Below, piece by piece: positions 42,984-51,355 of a stretch of DNA of 64,000 nt. Numbering within the stretch: the first letter of the stretch is position 1; each line of letters opens with the position of its first letter. Below the pieces are notes generated by a model that saw only the letters and a program-made list of their open reading frames with translations, made no database searches and was not told the origin of the DNA. Source of the stretch: CAWUKT01 sp963923035 (GTDB taxonomy: Bacteria > Bacteroidota > Bacteroidia > J057 > JADKCL01); the NCBI GenBank assembly GCA_963923035.1, contig CAWUKT010000030.1, positions 1 to 64,000 of the forward strand. Reading direction: 5' to 3'. A program made the position numbers and the translations under genes.

Positions 42984-43538
42984 TTATAGCTCCTGGTACA
43001 GGTCCCGCAGTCGTTTTCTGAGTTTCTGGACGGCTTGGTATTTGCGCAGCCGGAGGGCATTTTCGCTGTCTCCGGTGATTTCGGCCATTTCCTTGAAGGT
43101 CAGGCCATCAAACTCGTGCCAGGTGAATACCTCCCGCTGGGCGGAGGGCAACTCATCGACAGCTTCGCGGATCGCGTCCCAGATCATCTCCTGCATGAGC
43201 CCATCTTCGGGTTCCTGGGTGATGTCGGGGAGAATTTCGAGGAGGTAGGGAGCATCGGCTAGCTCGCTGGCCGGAGTGGGTTTCCGCTTGCGGTACAGGT
43301 CCGCGATTTTGTTGCGGGCCACCCTGAACAGCCAGGCCCCTACTTGTTCGATCCGCTCCAAGCGCCGGTAGGCTTCGACGAATTGGGACAGGACGTCCTG
43401 GAACACATCGTCGGCATCTTCTTCACTGCGCACCCGTCCCCGGATGAACCGGAGGAGACGGCCGCCCTGCGAGCGCACAGCTTCGTCGATTTCTTCGTTT
43501 TGTTCCTGGGCCATATAAATGATGGTGGCACTGTCCAT
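42984..43538 (-). CDS. ECF-type RNA polymerase sigma factor
   Basis: 184 residues from the ATG at 43536-43538; an upstream start at 43586 is possible but adds unconserved residues, and a later ATG at 43514 also gives a normal N-terminus. Region 2 (LLRFIRGRVRSEEDADDVFQDVL, WLFRVARNKIADLYRKR) and region 4 (LPSAQREVFTWHEFDGLTFKEMAE, NALRLRKYQAVQKLRKRL) are intact. Downstream gene encodes a small membrane protein. Confidence 0.9.
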   Translation of the reverse strand: MDSATIIYMAQEQNEEIDEAVRSQGGRLLRFIRGRVRSEEDADDVFQDVLSQFVEAYRRLERIEQVGAWLFRVARNKIADLYRKRKPTPASELADAPYLLEILPDITQEPEDGLMQEMIWDAIREAVDELPSAQREVFTWHEFDGLTFKEMAEITGDSENALRLRKYQAVQKLRKRLRDLYQEL

Positions 43539-44163
43539 GTTGGAGTCTTTGGATAGGTAGTCGGACAGGTGCGGTAAATATTTCAAAAGAAAGGGAAAAA
43601 AATTTGGGGAGGGGCAAAAAATAAAAATCCGGCTCCTGGAGGGTGCCCTCCTAGTGAGCCGGATACCTTCGCTTTTGGATCAACAGTGAAAATGGGTGAG
43701 CTCGAAGGTGTTTTTAAGACGGTTGGGTACTGAGAAAGAACAAATGTAGAGTTGGCCAAAGGGCCGGAGTCAATCAAGGTTGTCGTTACAGTCACTGGCT
43801 CCCTTGAGAGCCGTTGTTATGATTTGTAAGGATCGTCCGGTCTGTATAACGGTCAAAGTTTGCCCAAACGACCTGAAATCGCTTTCGGGTGGCTGGATCA
43901 GGATTCTTCCGCGAGTTTGATGTTTCGGTAGTTAAGCCGGTTATGGATGCTGGACAGTTTGCTGCGGAAGCCATCCTTTTCCTTACACTTCGAAGTAAAT
44001 AAGATGCGATTAGAAATCCCTGAACGAAAAATCACCATTCTTACAACGGCCTTTTCCTCCAAACTCGACTGGAAGTTATTTTTCTGACTATCTTACCTGA
44101 ACCAAATGCCTCAGAATTACAACGAATGTTTCTACTTGGACTCATTCTAAATGCAAAAAATCC
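43539..44163. other. Intergenic region with orphan terminator, possible small RNA locus
   Basis: About 600 bases without a convincing gene. On the minus strand two overlapping short frames (43792-43974 and 43583-43795) lack features. A strong minus-strand terminator at 43616-43664 has no gene feeding it, so a non-coding transcript or a gene remnant is possible. Confidence 0.4.
43616..43664 (-). terminator. Strong minus-strand terminator without an upstream gene
   Basis: Outer stem ATCCGGCTC (43627-43635) with GAGCCGGAT (43656-43664), inner stem GGAGGG (43638-43643) with CCCTCC (43646-43651); on the minus strand followed by TTTTTATTTTTT. Confidence 0.65.
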
Positions 44164-45657
44164 GTGGAAAAGCGCAAAATCATTCAATGGCTGGTCCGCC
44201 TCTCCCCTTCCGAGCGGGAAAAGTTTGGTCATTACCTTCGTTCGCCTTTGCATAGTCACCGGCCGCAACTGGCCGATATGCTGGAATTGGTGGAGGCCCT
44301 GGTGCTGGCGGATGACGCGGCGGGCTGCTCAGACGAGCAGTTCTGGGCAGCCGTGTATCCGGGCAAGGCTTACAATGGCAATTTGTTGAACCGCCTGCTT
44401 TCCGAGATGATCTCGGAACTGAAGGGCTACCTGTCCCTGCTGCGGTACCAGCAGGACCCGGCCGCCAAGCAAATCAATTTGCTCCGGGAGTACCGCCACC
44501 GCGGCTGGCAGGACATCGTCCCCAAAGCACTCAAGGAGGTCCGCCGGAAATTTGACTCCGAGCTGCCCCAGGACGAGCGCTATTTTTACCACCGCCTCCA
44601 GCTGGCCATTGAGCAACTCGATTACGACCAGGACCACCTCGGCAAAGAACCGGGCCCCATTTACCAGGACATCCTCGATCAACTGGACAGCCTCTACCTG
44701 ATCGAAAAGCTGAAGTACGACTGCAATGCCAACCTGCACGAACGACTCCACTCGGCTACCCATACCCGCAGGTTCTCATCGATCTTTGAAGAAGTCTACC
44801 AATACGATGAACTGCTTCAGGATTTTAAAACCCAATTGTTCCTGAAGTACTATCAGTCCATCTCGGACTTCAAAAATGAGGACTTGTTTGCCGACTTCTG
44901 CCAAACACTCTTACAACTGAATGCCAGGGGCGAATCGAATCCGCGACAACACTTTTCCTTTGAGGAGGGCAATTTCTTTTTCCTCCAGGCCATCAACTTC
45001 TGCACGCAACGATTGAACCGGGGAGAAACCAAATGGATCGACACCTATATCCAGTTGAATTTTTCCGCCCTCGACGGGGACTATTTCAGCACCCGGGAGT
45101 TCCTGGATGAGCGCAGTTTTATGAATATCTCGGCGGTCATGAGCAAGTTTGACCGGGACGAGGAGTGCAAAAATTTCATTCGACAGTATGGAACCAAATT
45201 GAAAAACGGTCTGGAGAATCCTGCTTTTGATCTGACGGTAGGGGTAAATTACTTTTTCAACGGTGACCACCAGACTTGCCTGAAACATTTATTGCAAGCC
45301 AAAAGAAGATTGACTTCGAAAACGGATTTTGTGGTGGAGCTAAATTTAAGAGGTCTGTTGTGTAGAATCTGGTATGAATTGGATGATCTGGAATCGATGG
45401 TGTATGAGGTTCATTCTTACCGTGCTTTTCTGTCCCGCCTCAAGAAGTTTTCCAAGTCCCGGATCAAGAGCTACGGCAACTTCTGCAAGTATCTTCTCCG
45501 GCTGGAACGGGTGATTCATGTTCAGGTCGTTGCCAAGCGGTATCAGAAACTGGGGGAGTTCAGTAAAAAAATCCAATCCGAAGAGAACCTCGCTCACCGG
45601 GATTGGCTGAAACAGGTCGTGGCAAGAGAAATGAGTAAGGCTGCCCCAAAAACTTGA
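44164..45657 (+). CDS. All-helical protein of unknown function, paralogue of 59163-60569
   Basis: 497 residues, predicted almost entirely alpha-helical with TPR-like spacing. N-terminus IIQWLVRLSPSEREKFGHYLRSPLH parallels LVHSLSVSEQRYFRMHARQHS of the protein at 59163, and the general layout is the same, so the two are distant members of one family. The start must be GTG at 44164: an in-frame TAA at 44149 lies just upstream and no ATG intervenes. No signal peptide. Function unknown; a scaffold role is a guess from the fold. Confidence 0.75.
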   Translation: MEKRKIIQWLVRLSPSEREKFGHYLRSPLHSHRPQLADMLELVEALVLADDAAGCSDEQFWAAVYPGKAYNGNLLNRLLSEMISELKGYLSLLRYQQDPAAKQINLLREYRHRGWQDIVPKALKEVRRKFDSELPQDERYFYHRLQLAIEQLDYDQDHLGKEPGPIYQDILDQLDSLYLIEKLKYDCNANLHERLHSATHTRRFSSIFEEVYQYDELLQDFKTQLFLKYYQSISDFKNEDLFADFCQTLLQLNARGESNPRQHFSFEEGNFFFLQAINFCTQRLNRGETKWIDTYIQLNFSALDGDYFSTREFLDERSFMNISAVMSKFDRDEECKNFIRQYGTKLKNGLENPAFDLTVGVNYFFNGDHQTCLKHLLQAKRRLTSKTDFVVELNLRGLLCRIWYELDDLESMVYEVHSYRAFLSRLKKFSKSRIKSYGNFCKYLLRLERVIHVQVVAKRYQKLGEFSKKIQSEENLAHRDWLKQVVAREMSKAAPKT

Positions 45658-45673
45658 GGCAGCCTCCAATTTT
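45639..45673 (+). terminator. Terminator overlapping the stop codon of the helical protein
   Basis: GGCTGCC (45639-45645) and GGCAGCC (45658-45664) pair perfectly around a 12-base loop and are followed by TCCAATTTT. The loop includes the end of the upstream gene; the convergent secreted-protein gene ends immediately after. Confidence 0.6.
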
Positions 45674-46124
45674 AGAATTCGATGACGTCGATTTCGATTC
45701 CTCCGTCGACCAAGTTGACGAGCAGGTCGTAAGCGGCATTGTCATTCTCGTCGGTGATGTGGATCGTACCGACGGTGTGGTTGCCGTCCGGCGCATTGGT
45801 GAGGGAGACGTCAACCGTCTGGAAGTCACCGGCCCAACCGGCGCCCAAGATAGACGTGGCATGCTTGGCCACGTAAGTGGCATTCATTTCAACAGTGACA
45901 TGGCCATTCGTGACGGCGACATCCAAAACAACCGTTGCACTCTGGGTGGAACCGGTCGGCATGGCAGCCTTGATCGGAGTTTCCCAGGTGGTGGCAGCAG
46001 CCGGGAGGTTGATCGCCATACCCATTACAAACAGGGTCATGGCCAGGATACGGACGTTGGAGGCAAGGTTTTTCGTTACCGTGTGGAGGGTGCTTCCCCA
46101 CCGGGTCATAGTTTGAATAGTCAT
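45672..46124 (-). CDS. Small secreted protein of unknown function
   Basis: 150 residues. A polar stretch of ~25 residues is followed by a hydrophobic segment and likely cleavage site (LAMTLFVMGMAINLPAAA-T), i.e. a signal peptide with a long n-region; a later start at the Met in LAMTLF is possible. The mature part alternates polar and hydrophobic residues (VTVEMNATYVAKHA, TVDVSLTNAPDGNHTVGTIHI) like a beta-sandwich. No family recognised. A long upstream region carries two palindromes. Confidence 0.65.
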   Translation of the reverse strand: MTIQTMTRWGSTLHTVTKNLASNVRILAMTLFVMGMAINLPAAATTWETPIKAAMPTGSTQSATVVLDVAVTNGHVTVEMNATYVAKHATSILGAGWAGDFQTVDVSLTNAPDGNHTVGTIHITDENDNAAYDLLVNLVDGGIEIDVIEF

Positions 46125-46488
46125 GGATAATATGGTTAGTTGTGATAATTACATGGCTTCCTGCCCGGAATACTTCCGGGCCGATAGAGTACGTAGACGA
46201 TGACACGCCTGAACGGTTCGACGCCGCTCTGCATCCATCTGAGACAATTCAATTGTCCCCTGACAGCGACCTGCTGTCAGCTTATTTCAATTCGGTACTT
46301 CTTGGTGCAAGAACGTTTTTAGAGCAGGTTTGATTTGTTAGTGCTTTGGTTCATTTCGGTTCACTATGGTTTATATATATATACGACAATGGTTTGTTTG
46401 TGTTGCAAAAGTAGGCGATTTTCTTCCTCCTGAGGCAAAATTTTCTTGAATGGGCAATTGCCCCTAACGAACGGTCGTTTTGCTTGAT
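46125..46488. other. Intergenic region with two adjacent palindromes
   Basis: About 360 bases between two minus-strand genes. It holds the palindromes at 46243-46257 and 46260-46280, an alternating TA run near 46373, and the palindrome GGGCAATTGCCC (46452-46463) just beyond the ispE stop, which may help end that transcript. Confidence 0.45.
46243..46280. promoter_or_regulatory. Pair of palindromes upstream of small secreted protein
   Basis: GACAATT-C-AATTGTC (46243-46257) is followed two bases later by CTGACAGC-GACCT-GCTGTCAG (46260-46280). Both are perfect and lie about 120-155 bases upstream of the secreted-protein start; they may be operators or leader-RNA hairpins. Confidence 0.45.
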
Positions 46489-47274
46489 TCAATGGTCCGG
46501 GAAGATCCCGAACATGGCGCTGCCACTGCCCGTCATGGCCGCATACACGGCCCCCTGTGCATACAAGTTGGCCTTCTCCTCCGCCAGGGCGGGAAACTGC
46601 GGAAACACGCTTGTCTCAAGGTCATTGAGGACCTTGCCGTTCCACTCCTCCACCGGCAAGGTGAGGAGTTCCTTTAAAGGTTGCGGGTGCTCCAGCTGCC
46701 TGAGGTCCAGGCCCCAGTACGCACCGGGGGTCGACGAATGGAAGGGCTGTGGAAAAACCTTCACCTGAAACCCCGGCAAGGGATCGGGCAGTTCTTCAAA
46801 AGTCGTCCCAATGCCTGTCGCGTAGAGTGGACGTTGGTAAATGAAAAACGGGACATCCGCCCCCAGACTTTCGCCGATCCCCGCCAACTCCGCATCGCTC
46901 ACCGCGAGCCCCATCATTTCCCGAATCCCCCGCAAAACCGTCCCCGCATTGGAGGAGCCTCCTCCCAATCCAGCCCCCGCGGGGATCCGTTTTTCCACTA
47001 CAATCTTCATCCCTCCCACTGAGTCCGGGAACGCCTCCTTCAATTGCTGCCAAGCCCGCCAAACGAGGTTCTTTTCCAGGGGCACTTTCTCTTCCATCCC
47101 CACCATCTCCACCTCGCATTCTTCCCCCTCCCGACGCTCCAAAATAATCTCATCGAACAATTCCGGGACGGGATAAAACAGCGTCTCCAACAGGTGATAT
47201 CCATCGCTTCGCTTGCCCACAATGTGCAAACCGATGTTGATTTTGGCGATACTGTCTAATTTTAGCTTGTCCAA
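46489..47274 (-). CDS. ispE: 4-diphosphocytidyl-2-C-methyl-D-erythritol kinase
   Basis: GHMP kinase of the non-mevalonate isoprenoid pathway. 261 residues, typical of Bacteroidota. Motifs: AKINIGLHIVGKRSDGYH at the N-terminus, the ATP loop IPAGAGLGGGSSNAGTVLR, and the C-terminal MTGSGSAMFGIF. Makes the isoprenoid precursor pool that prenyltransferases such as the UbiA protein in this window use. Single gene by appearance. Confidence 0.97.
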   Translation of the reverse strand: MDKLKLDSIAKINIGLHIVGKRSDGYHLLETLFYPVPELFDEIILERREGEECEVEMVGMEEKVPLEKNLVWRAWQQLKEAFPDSVGGMKIVVEKRIPAGAGLGGGSSNAGTVLRGIREMMGLAVSDAELAGIGESLGADVPFFIYQRPLYATGIGTTFEELPDPLPGFQVKVFPQPFHSSTPGAYWGLDLRQLEHPQPLKELLTLPVEEWNGKVLNDLETSVFPQFPALAEEKANLYAQGAVYAAMTGSGSAMFGIFPDH

Positions 47275-47402
47275 AGTTCAACTGAATTTGAGTTCCTATT
47301 TTTCGCCTCAAAAATCTCCTCTCCAAAGGGTGAACCAATGGGGCTAATTCTTGTTTCGTCCATTTCTCTGACATTATCCTTATCCGCTCACCCCCTGCGC
47401 GG

Positions 47403-47443
47403 AAAAAGACCCGGCCCCGGACAGATGTTCTGCCCGGGGCCGG
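47403..47443 (-). terminator. Rho-independent terminator of the hydrolase-fold gene
   Basis: CCGGCCCCGG (47411-47420) with CCGGGGCCGG (47434-47443), plus an inner CAG/CTG pair; on the minus strand followed by GTCTTTTTCC. It begins 25 bases after the stop codon. Confidence 0.85.
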
Positions 47444-47468
47444 TCTCGGTTCCTGTGGTCGCCTTAGA

Positions 47469-48323
47469 TCAGTTGGCGTCCAGGAAGGCCCGAACTTGCT
47501 GGAAGTAGGCGCTGCGGTCGATCCGGAAATTGTCCTTGCGGTCCGGGTTCTCGACGACGTAGACATCTTCCACGATTTTCTTCTGCTTTTTCTTCAGCGT
47601 CTCCATGTCCATCGGAGAATAGAGTTCGTCATTGGAGCCGATGATCAGCAGGATCTTCTTGTCGACATTCTTCAGGGTTTTGGGCTCATTGTCGAGGCTG
47701 TAGTAGGGCTCGAACAACTTGTCATAACCGGCAAAAGGAACCTCCATGGGTTCATCCCAGGAGCTGAAACGCTCTTCCAGGTCTTCCATGCTAAAGAAAG
47801 GCGTATCCGCGATGATGGCCCGGGCCTCGGTGCGGTTGTAGCCAATGCCCATGGACAGGCCACCGCCAATTCCCCATCCGTAGAGGTAGTAGGACTGGAC
47901 GAACTGCTTGCGACAAAAATCAATCATTGCCTTGAGGTCGTCCTGGAAGTGGGGGTAGATATACATGTTGTTGTCGATCTCGAATTCGGAGGAAGTGCCG
48001 AAGCCCCGATAGTCATAAGTGACAACGTTGAATCCGATGGAAGTGAACTGGTCCACCCGGCGGAGGTAGTCGGCCATATTGCCTTCTCCGTTGTGGGAAA
48101 TCAAGACCAATCGGGTTGTTTTCTCATTTGCCGGAAAGTACCAAGCGGTCAGTTCCGCCCCATCTGAAGTCTTCACCTTGTGTTCTTCATACTTCATGTT
48201 ATATTTATCCGGAAGCTGTTTGTAGGTGCGAGAGGGGTTCAGAGCCAGCGCAGAAGTCGCACTGAGCAGCATGAACAAGACTACAGATAAAGATAAGTAA
48301 TAATGTTGCTTTCTGATTTTCAT
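47469..48323 (-). CDS. Secreted alpha/beta-hydrolase-fold protein lacking the nucleophile
   Basis: 284 residues. Signal peptide MKIRKQHYYLSLSVVLFMLLS (cleavage near ALA-L). Alpha/beta-hydrolase layout: LVLISHNGEGNMADYLRR (oxyanion region), VVTYDYRGFG, and the elbow YLYGWGIGGG, where Gly151 stands in place of the usual Ser in GxSxG. IIGSNDELYSPMD looks like the acid-bearing strand. The fold is clear but normal ester or peptide hydrolysis is not expected. Own terminator; single gene. Confidence 0.82.
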   Translation of the reverse strand: MKIRKQHYYLSLSVVLFMLLSATSALALNPSRTYKQLPDKYNMKYEEHKVKTSDGAELTAWYFPANEKTTRLVLISHNGEGNMADYLRRVDQFTSIGFNVVTYDYRGFGTSSEFEIDNNMYIYPHFQDDLKAMIDFCRKQFVQSYYLYGWGIGGGLSMGIGYNRTEARAIIADTPFFSMEDLEERFSSWDEPMEVPFAGYDKLFEPYYSLDNEPKTLKNVDKKILLIIGSNDELYSPMDMETLKKKQKKIVEDVYVVENPDRKDNFRIDRSAYFQQVRAFLDAN

Positions 48324-48436
48324 AGCAGCACTTGTAAATTTTTTTGATTGTAGAACGAAGTTAATAAAAATCTACTGGGGACGGGAAATAATCGTCCTCT
48401 CCAGGTAGGAACCTGGTGGATTTACAGACAATATTC

Positions 48437-49318
48437 ATGCCAATAGGTAAGACGATAAATATCAACGGCAAGATTGAGGAACCGAGCCTCGATCCTGAGC
48501 TCGCTACGGGCCGGAGTTTTCGGTACGGAGATGGGGTTTTCGAGACCATATTGGTTCGAAACGGCCACACGCTGTTCCTCGACGACCACCTGGAGCGCCT
48601 GGAAGATGGGTTGGAAATTATTGGGATTGATTTTCAGCCCCGGGTATTCCTGCCGAAAATTCGCCAGGAAGTGGCCCGTACGCTTTCGCATATGGGAGAG
48701 ACGCCCTTTGCCCGCGTGCGGGTTCAGGTGTACCGCCGGGGCGGCGGCGCGTATCTGCCCGAACGGGACCTCCCGGGGTACCTGATCGAGGCCAGTCCGC
48801 TGGACGAAGATCCCTGGGACAAAACGCCCGCTCAGCGGGTCGGCATGTTCCACCACGTCCCCATTACCCCGTCTCCCCTCACCCGCATCAAATCCTGCAA
48901 CGCCCTGCCCTATATCCTCGGCGCCCGCTTTGCGCAGAGCAAAGGCTGGGACGATGCCCTGATGCGCTCCTCCGATGGCTACGTCATCGAAAGCACCATT
49001 TGCAACCTCTTCATTGTCCATGCTGCCACCGTCTTTACCCCTCCGGTCCACGGCGGTTGTATCCCGGGCATCATGCGCCGCAACATCATCCGCATCCTGC
49101 GCGAGAAGAATGTGACTGTCGTGGAAAAGCACCTCACCCACATGGACCTGAATGTGGCGGACGAGATTTTCCTGACGAATGCCATCCGCGGCGTCGTCAA
49201 AGTCAAGTACGTGGCCGATACGACCTTTGAGCCGTATCAGAACCAGATGATTCCCTATTTGAAGAAGTGGCTGCGGGAATACCGCCCTCCTCCTCCCCTC
49301 CATCCGGAGGACAACTGA
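48437..49318 (+). CDS. Class IV aminotransferase
   Basis: 293 residues from the ATG at 48437. PLP fold type IV: RYGDGVFETILVRNG near the N-terminus, PLP-binding Lys152 (TRIKSCNALPYI), the Glu-containing DGYVIESTICNLFIV and PGIMRRNII. Members include branched-chain aminotransferase, D-amino-acid transaminase and aminodeoxychorismate lyase (PabC); the short length and sequence style fit PabC or a D-amino-acid transaminase, but the substrate cannot be settled. First of several plus-strand genes. Confidence 0.9.
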   Translation: MPIGKTININGKIEEPSLDPELATGRSFRYGDGVFETILVRNGHTLFLDDHLERLEDGLEIIGIDFQPRVFLPKIRQEVARTLSHMGETPFARVRVQVYRRGGGAYLPERDLPGYLIEASPLDEDPWDKTPAQRVGMFHHVPITPSPLTRIKSCNALPYILGARFAQSKGWDDALMRSSDGYVIESTICNLFIVHAATVFTPPVHGGCIPGIMRRNIIRILREKNVTVVEKHLTHMDLNVADEIFLTNAIRGVVKVKYVADTTFEPYQNQMIPYLKKWLREYRPPPPLHPEDN

Positions 49319-49372
49319 CCTTCGTGGAAAATTCTCCTTGGGCATCCGCCGCGACCCCGTATTTTTACAGCT

Positions 49373-49717
49373 ATGGCTAAAAAGAAGAAGAAACGGGATT
49401 TCGGCGGCATGGTCTATTCCACGGACCCTGACTATACATTCGACGATTTCTCGGACGAAGCAGAAACCCTCCCTCCCCAACAACAGGACCTGCGCATCAA
49501 ATTGGAACGCTACAAAGGCAATAAAAAGGCTTCGGTAGTGACTGGTTTTGTGGGCAATGAGGACGATTTGAAGGCGTTGGGGAAATTGTTGAAGACGAAA
49601 TGCGGAGGAGGCGGCTCGGTCAAAGAGGGGGACATCATCATCCAGGGCGACCACCGGGAAAAGATCGGCCAGGTATTGAAGAAGGAAGGCTACCGGTATA
49701 AGCTGTCGGGGGGATGA
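49373..49717 (+). CDS. SUI1/YciH-family translation initiation factor
   Basis: 114 residues. Basic N-terminus (MAKKKKKRDFGGMVYSTDPDY), then the SUI1 domain with ASVVTGFVGNEDDLKALGKLLKTKCGGGGSVKEGDIIIQGDH, the conserved signature of bacterial YciH/eIF1-like proteins. These act on the small ribosomal subunit during initiation. Its stop overlaps the start of the SanA-like gene by 4 bases. Confidence 0.95.
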   Translation: MAKKKKKRDFGGMVYSTDPDYTFDDFSDEAETLPPQQQDLRIKLERYKGNKKASVVTGFVGNEDDLKALGKLLKTKCGGGGSVKEGDIIIQGDHREKIGQVLKKEGYRYKLSGG

Positions 49718-50367
49718 AAATACGGTGGAGAAAAATACTCAAAGTGGGCACGCTTTTCATATTGGGAATGGTCCTGCTCGTCGCGGGCATCAACTGGTGG
49801 GTCTACCGCTCCGGTGCCGGCCGGGTCTATGAAGACGTCAACGACATTCCCCACCGCCGGGTGGCGCTGGTCCTGGGCACGTCTCAGTACCTCCACAATG
49901 GCCAGCCCAATGCCTTTTTCTCCTACCGCATGCAAGCCGCTGTCGAATTGTACCAATCCGGCAAGGTCGACAAGCTGATCGTCAGCGGCGACAATGGTAC
50001 CCACCAATACAATGAAACCGACGCGATGCGGCGTGAGTTGATTCGGCGGGGAATTCCCGCCGACGCCATCGTCAACGACCACGCCGGTTTCCGCACCCTC
50101 GACTCCGTCGTACGGGCCCGCAATGTCTTCGGGGTCGACGCCTTCACTGTCGTCAGTCAGGAGTTCCATGTCCGGCGGGCGATCTTCATTGCGCGCAGCC
50201 ACGGAATCGACGCGATTGGGTATCCCGCCCGGGATCCCAACTCCACTGCCGCCACGCGCAAGGTCTATTTCCGGGAAGCCCTCGCCCGGGTCAAGGCCTT
50301 TCTGGACTGCTATGTCCTTGGAACCGAGCCAAAATTCAACGGACCGCCTGAACCGATTAACTTTTAA
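49714..50367 (+). CDS. SanA/YdcF-like (DUF218) membrane-anchored protein
   Basis: 217 residues. One N-terminal transmembrane helix (about 12-30) anchors a periplasmic DUF218 domain: VALVLGTSQYLHNGQPNAFFSYRMQAAVELYQSGKVDKLIVSGDNG, ETDAMRRELIRRGIP, TLDSVVRA and VVSQEFHVRRAIFIA. SanA of E. coli is linked to envelope barrier function. A diverged paralogue follows 203 bases downstream. Confidence 0.9.
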   Translation: MKIRWRKILKVGTLFILGMVLLVAGINWWVYRSGAGRVYEDVNDIPHRRVALVLGTSQYLHNGQPNAFFSYRMQAAVELYQSGKVDKLIVSGDNGTHQYNETDAMRRELIRRGIPADAIVNDHAGFRTLDSVVRARNVFGVDAFTVVSQEFHVRRAIFIARSHGIDAIGYPARDPNSTAATRKVYFREALARVKAFLDCYVLGTEPKFNGPPEPINF

Positions 50368-50570
50368 CAAACAAAGATTAAACAAATTAAATCCTGACTA
50401 TCAGCAACTTAACCCAGTTGTTGTGATTTAGACAAAAAATCACCCTCCTATCCGGCCTTTATTGATTTTCCATTTGGGGAGTGTGCCTTTCATGCCGTTA
50501 TTTTATACCTGAAAATGACTACTTAAACCTGTCCGGCCACCTTCCGGACTTTATTTGAAAGGTACTTTTA

Positions 50571-51230
50571 ATGAAGAAGAAAATCACTGGGGTCCTCCAG
50601 AGTAAGGGCTTCCGATGGGGTATGAATGCCCTACTTGTTACTTTGTTGTTGCTGGTCGGATTGAACCTCATCGTTTTGTCAGTCTGCAAGTGGAGCTTGA
50701 TCGAAGACATCAACCGCATTCCCGACGATCGGGTAGCCATGGTCTTCGCGACTCCCAAAATGGAGGATGACGGAATGGTCAGTGACTTCTTCCAGAACCG
50801 GGTGACCGCAACTTGTGACCTGTACCGGGAAGAGAAGGTCAAAGAAGTGCTGATTTGTGGCGATGGATTGGCCAAGGTGCAGGAAATGACCGATGCCTTG
50901 GTGCAAGGTGGCATTCCGGAATCGGCGATCATCATCGACTACGAAGCGAAGTCTACCTTGGGGGCCGTGGTCCGGGCCAAGGAAGCCTACGGAAAGGAAA
51001 AGTTGGTCATGGTCAGCCAGCCCTACCAGCTGCGGCGGGCCATTTTCATTGCCAAGGCCCACAACATGGACGCCATCGGCTATCCTGCCCCCAATCCACC
51101 TTCCAATTTTGAATACGCCATGGTCCATTTCGGGGAGATCTTTGTGCGGGTTGGCACGCTGCTCGACTGCTACGTCCTCGGTTCCCGTCCGTCCAACACA
51201 GCTCCCTCCCGCCCCCTGGCAAGCCTATAA
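50571..51230 (+). CDS. SanA-like (DUF218) protein, degenerate tandem paralogue
   Basis: 219 residues, N-terminal transmembrane helix (~18-38) and DUF218 domain. The second half matches the upstream gene closely (MVSQPYQLRRAIFIAKAHNMDAIGYPA), but the first half has lost signature residues: VFATPKM instead of VLGTSQY and LICGDGLAK instead of LIVSGDNG. A duplication with relaxed or altered function is likely. Confidence 0.85.
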   Translation: MKKKITGVLQSKGFRWGMNALLVTLLLLVGLNLIVLSVCKWSLIEDINRIPDDRVAMVFATPKMEDDGMVSDFFQNRVTATCDLYREEKVKEVLICGDGLAKVQEMTDALVQGGIPESAIIIDYEAKSTLGAVVRAKEAYGKEKLVMVSQPYQLRRAIFIAKAHNMDAIGYPAPNPPSNFEYAMVHFGEIFVRVGTLLDCYVLGSRPSNTAPSRPLASL

Positions 51231-51355
51231 GAACTTACACTTTCAGGAAAACACCATTCATATCTCAGTATTATTTGCGAAAAACCGTTGGACTGATTTC
51301 CCAGGGTCCAACGGGATTTTCTTTTTTGGGGGGCGCCCTGCCTCCTTCTGAATCC

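Noticed and set aside
43583..43974. Two overlapping short minus-strand frames
   Set aside because: One runs through the terminator hairpin; neither has recognisable features. Treated as a possible RNA locus instead.
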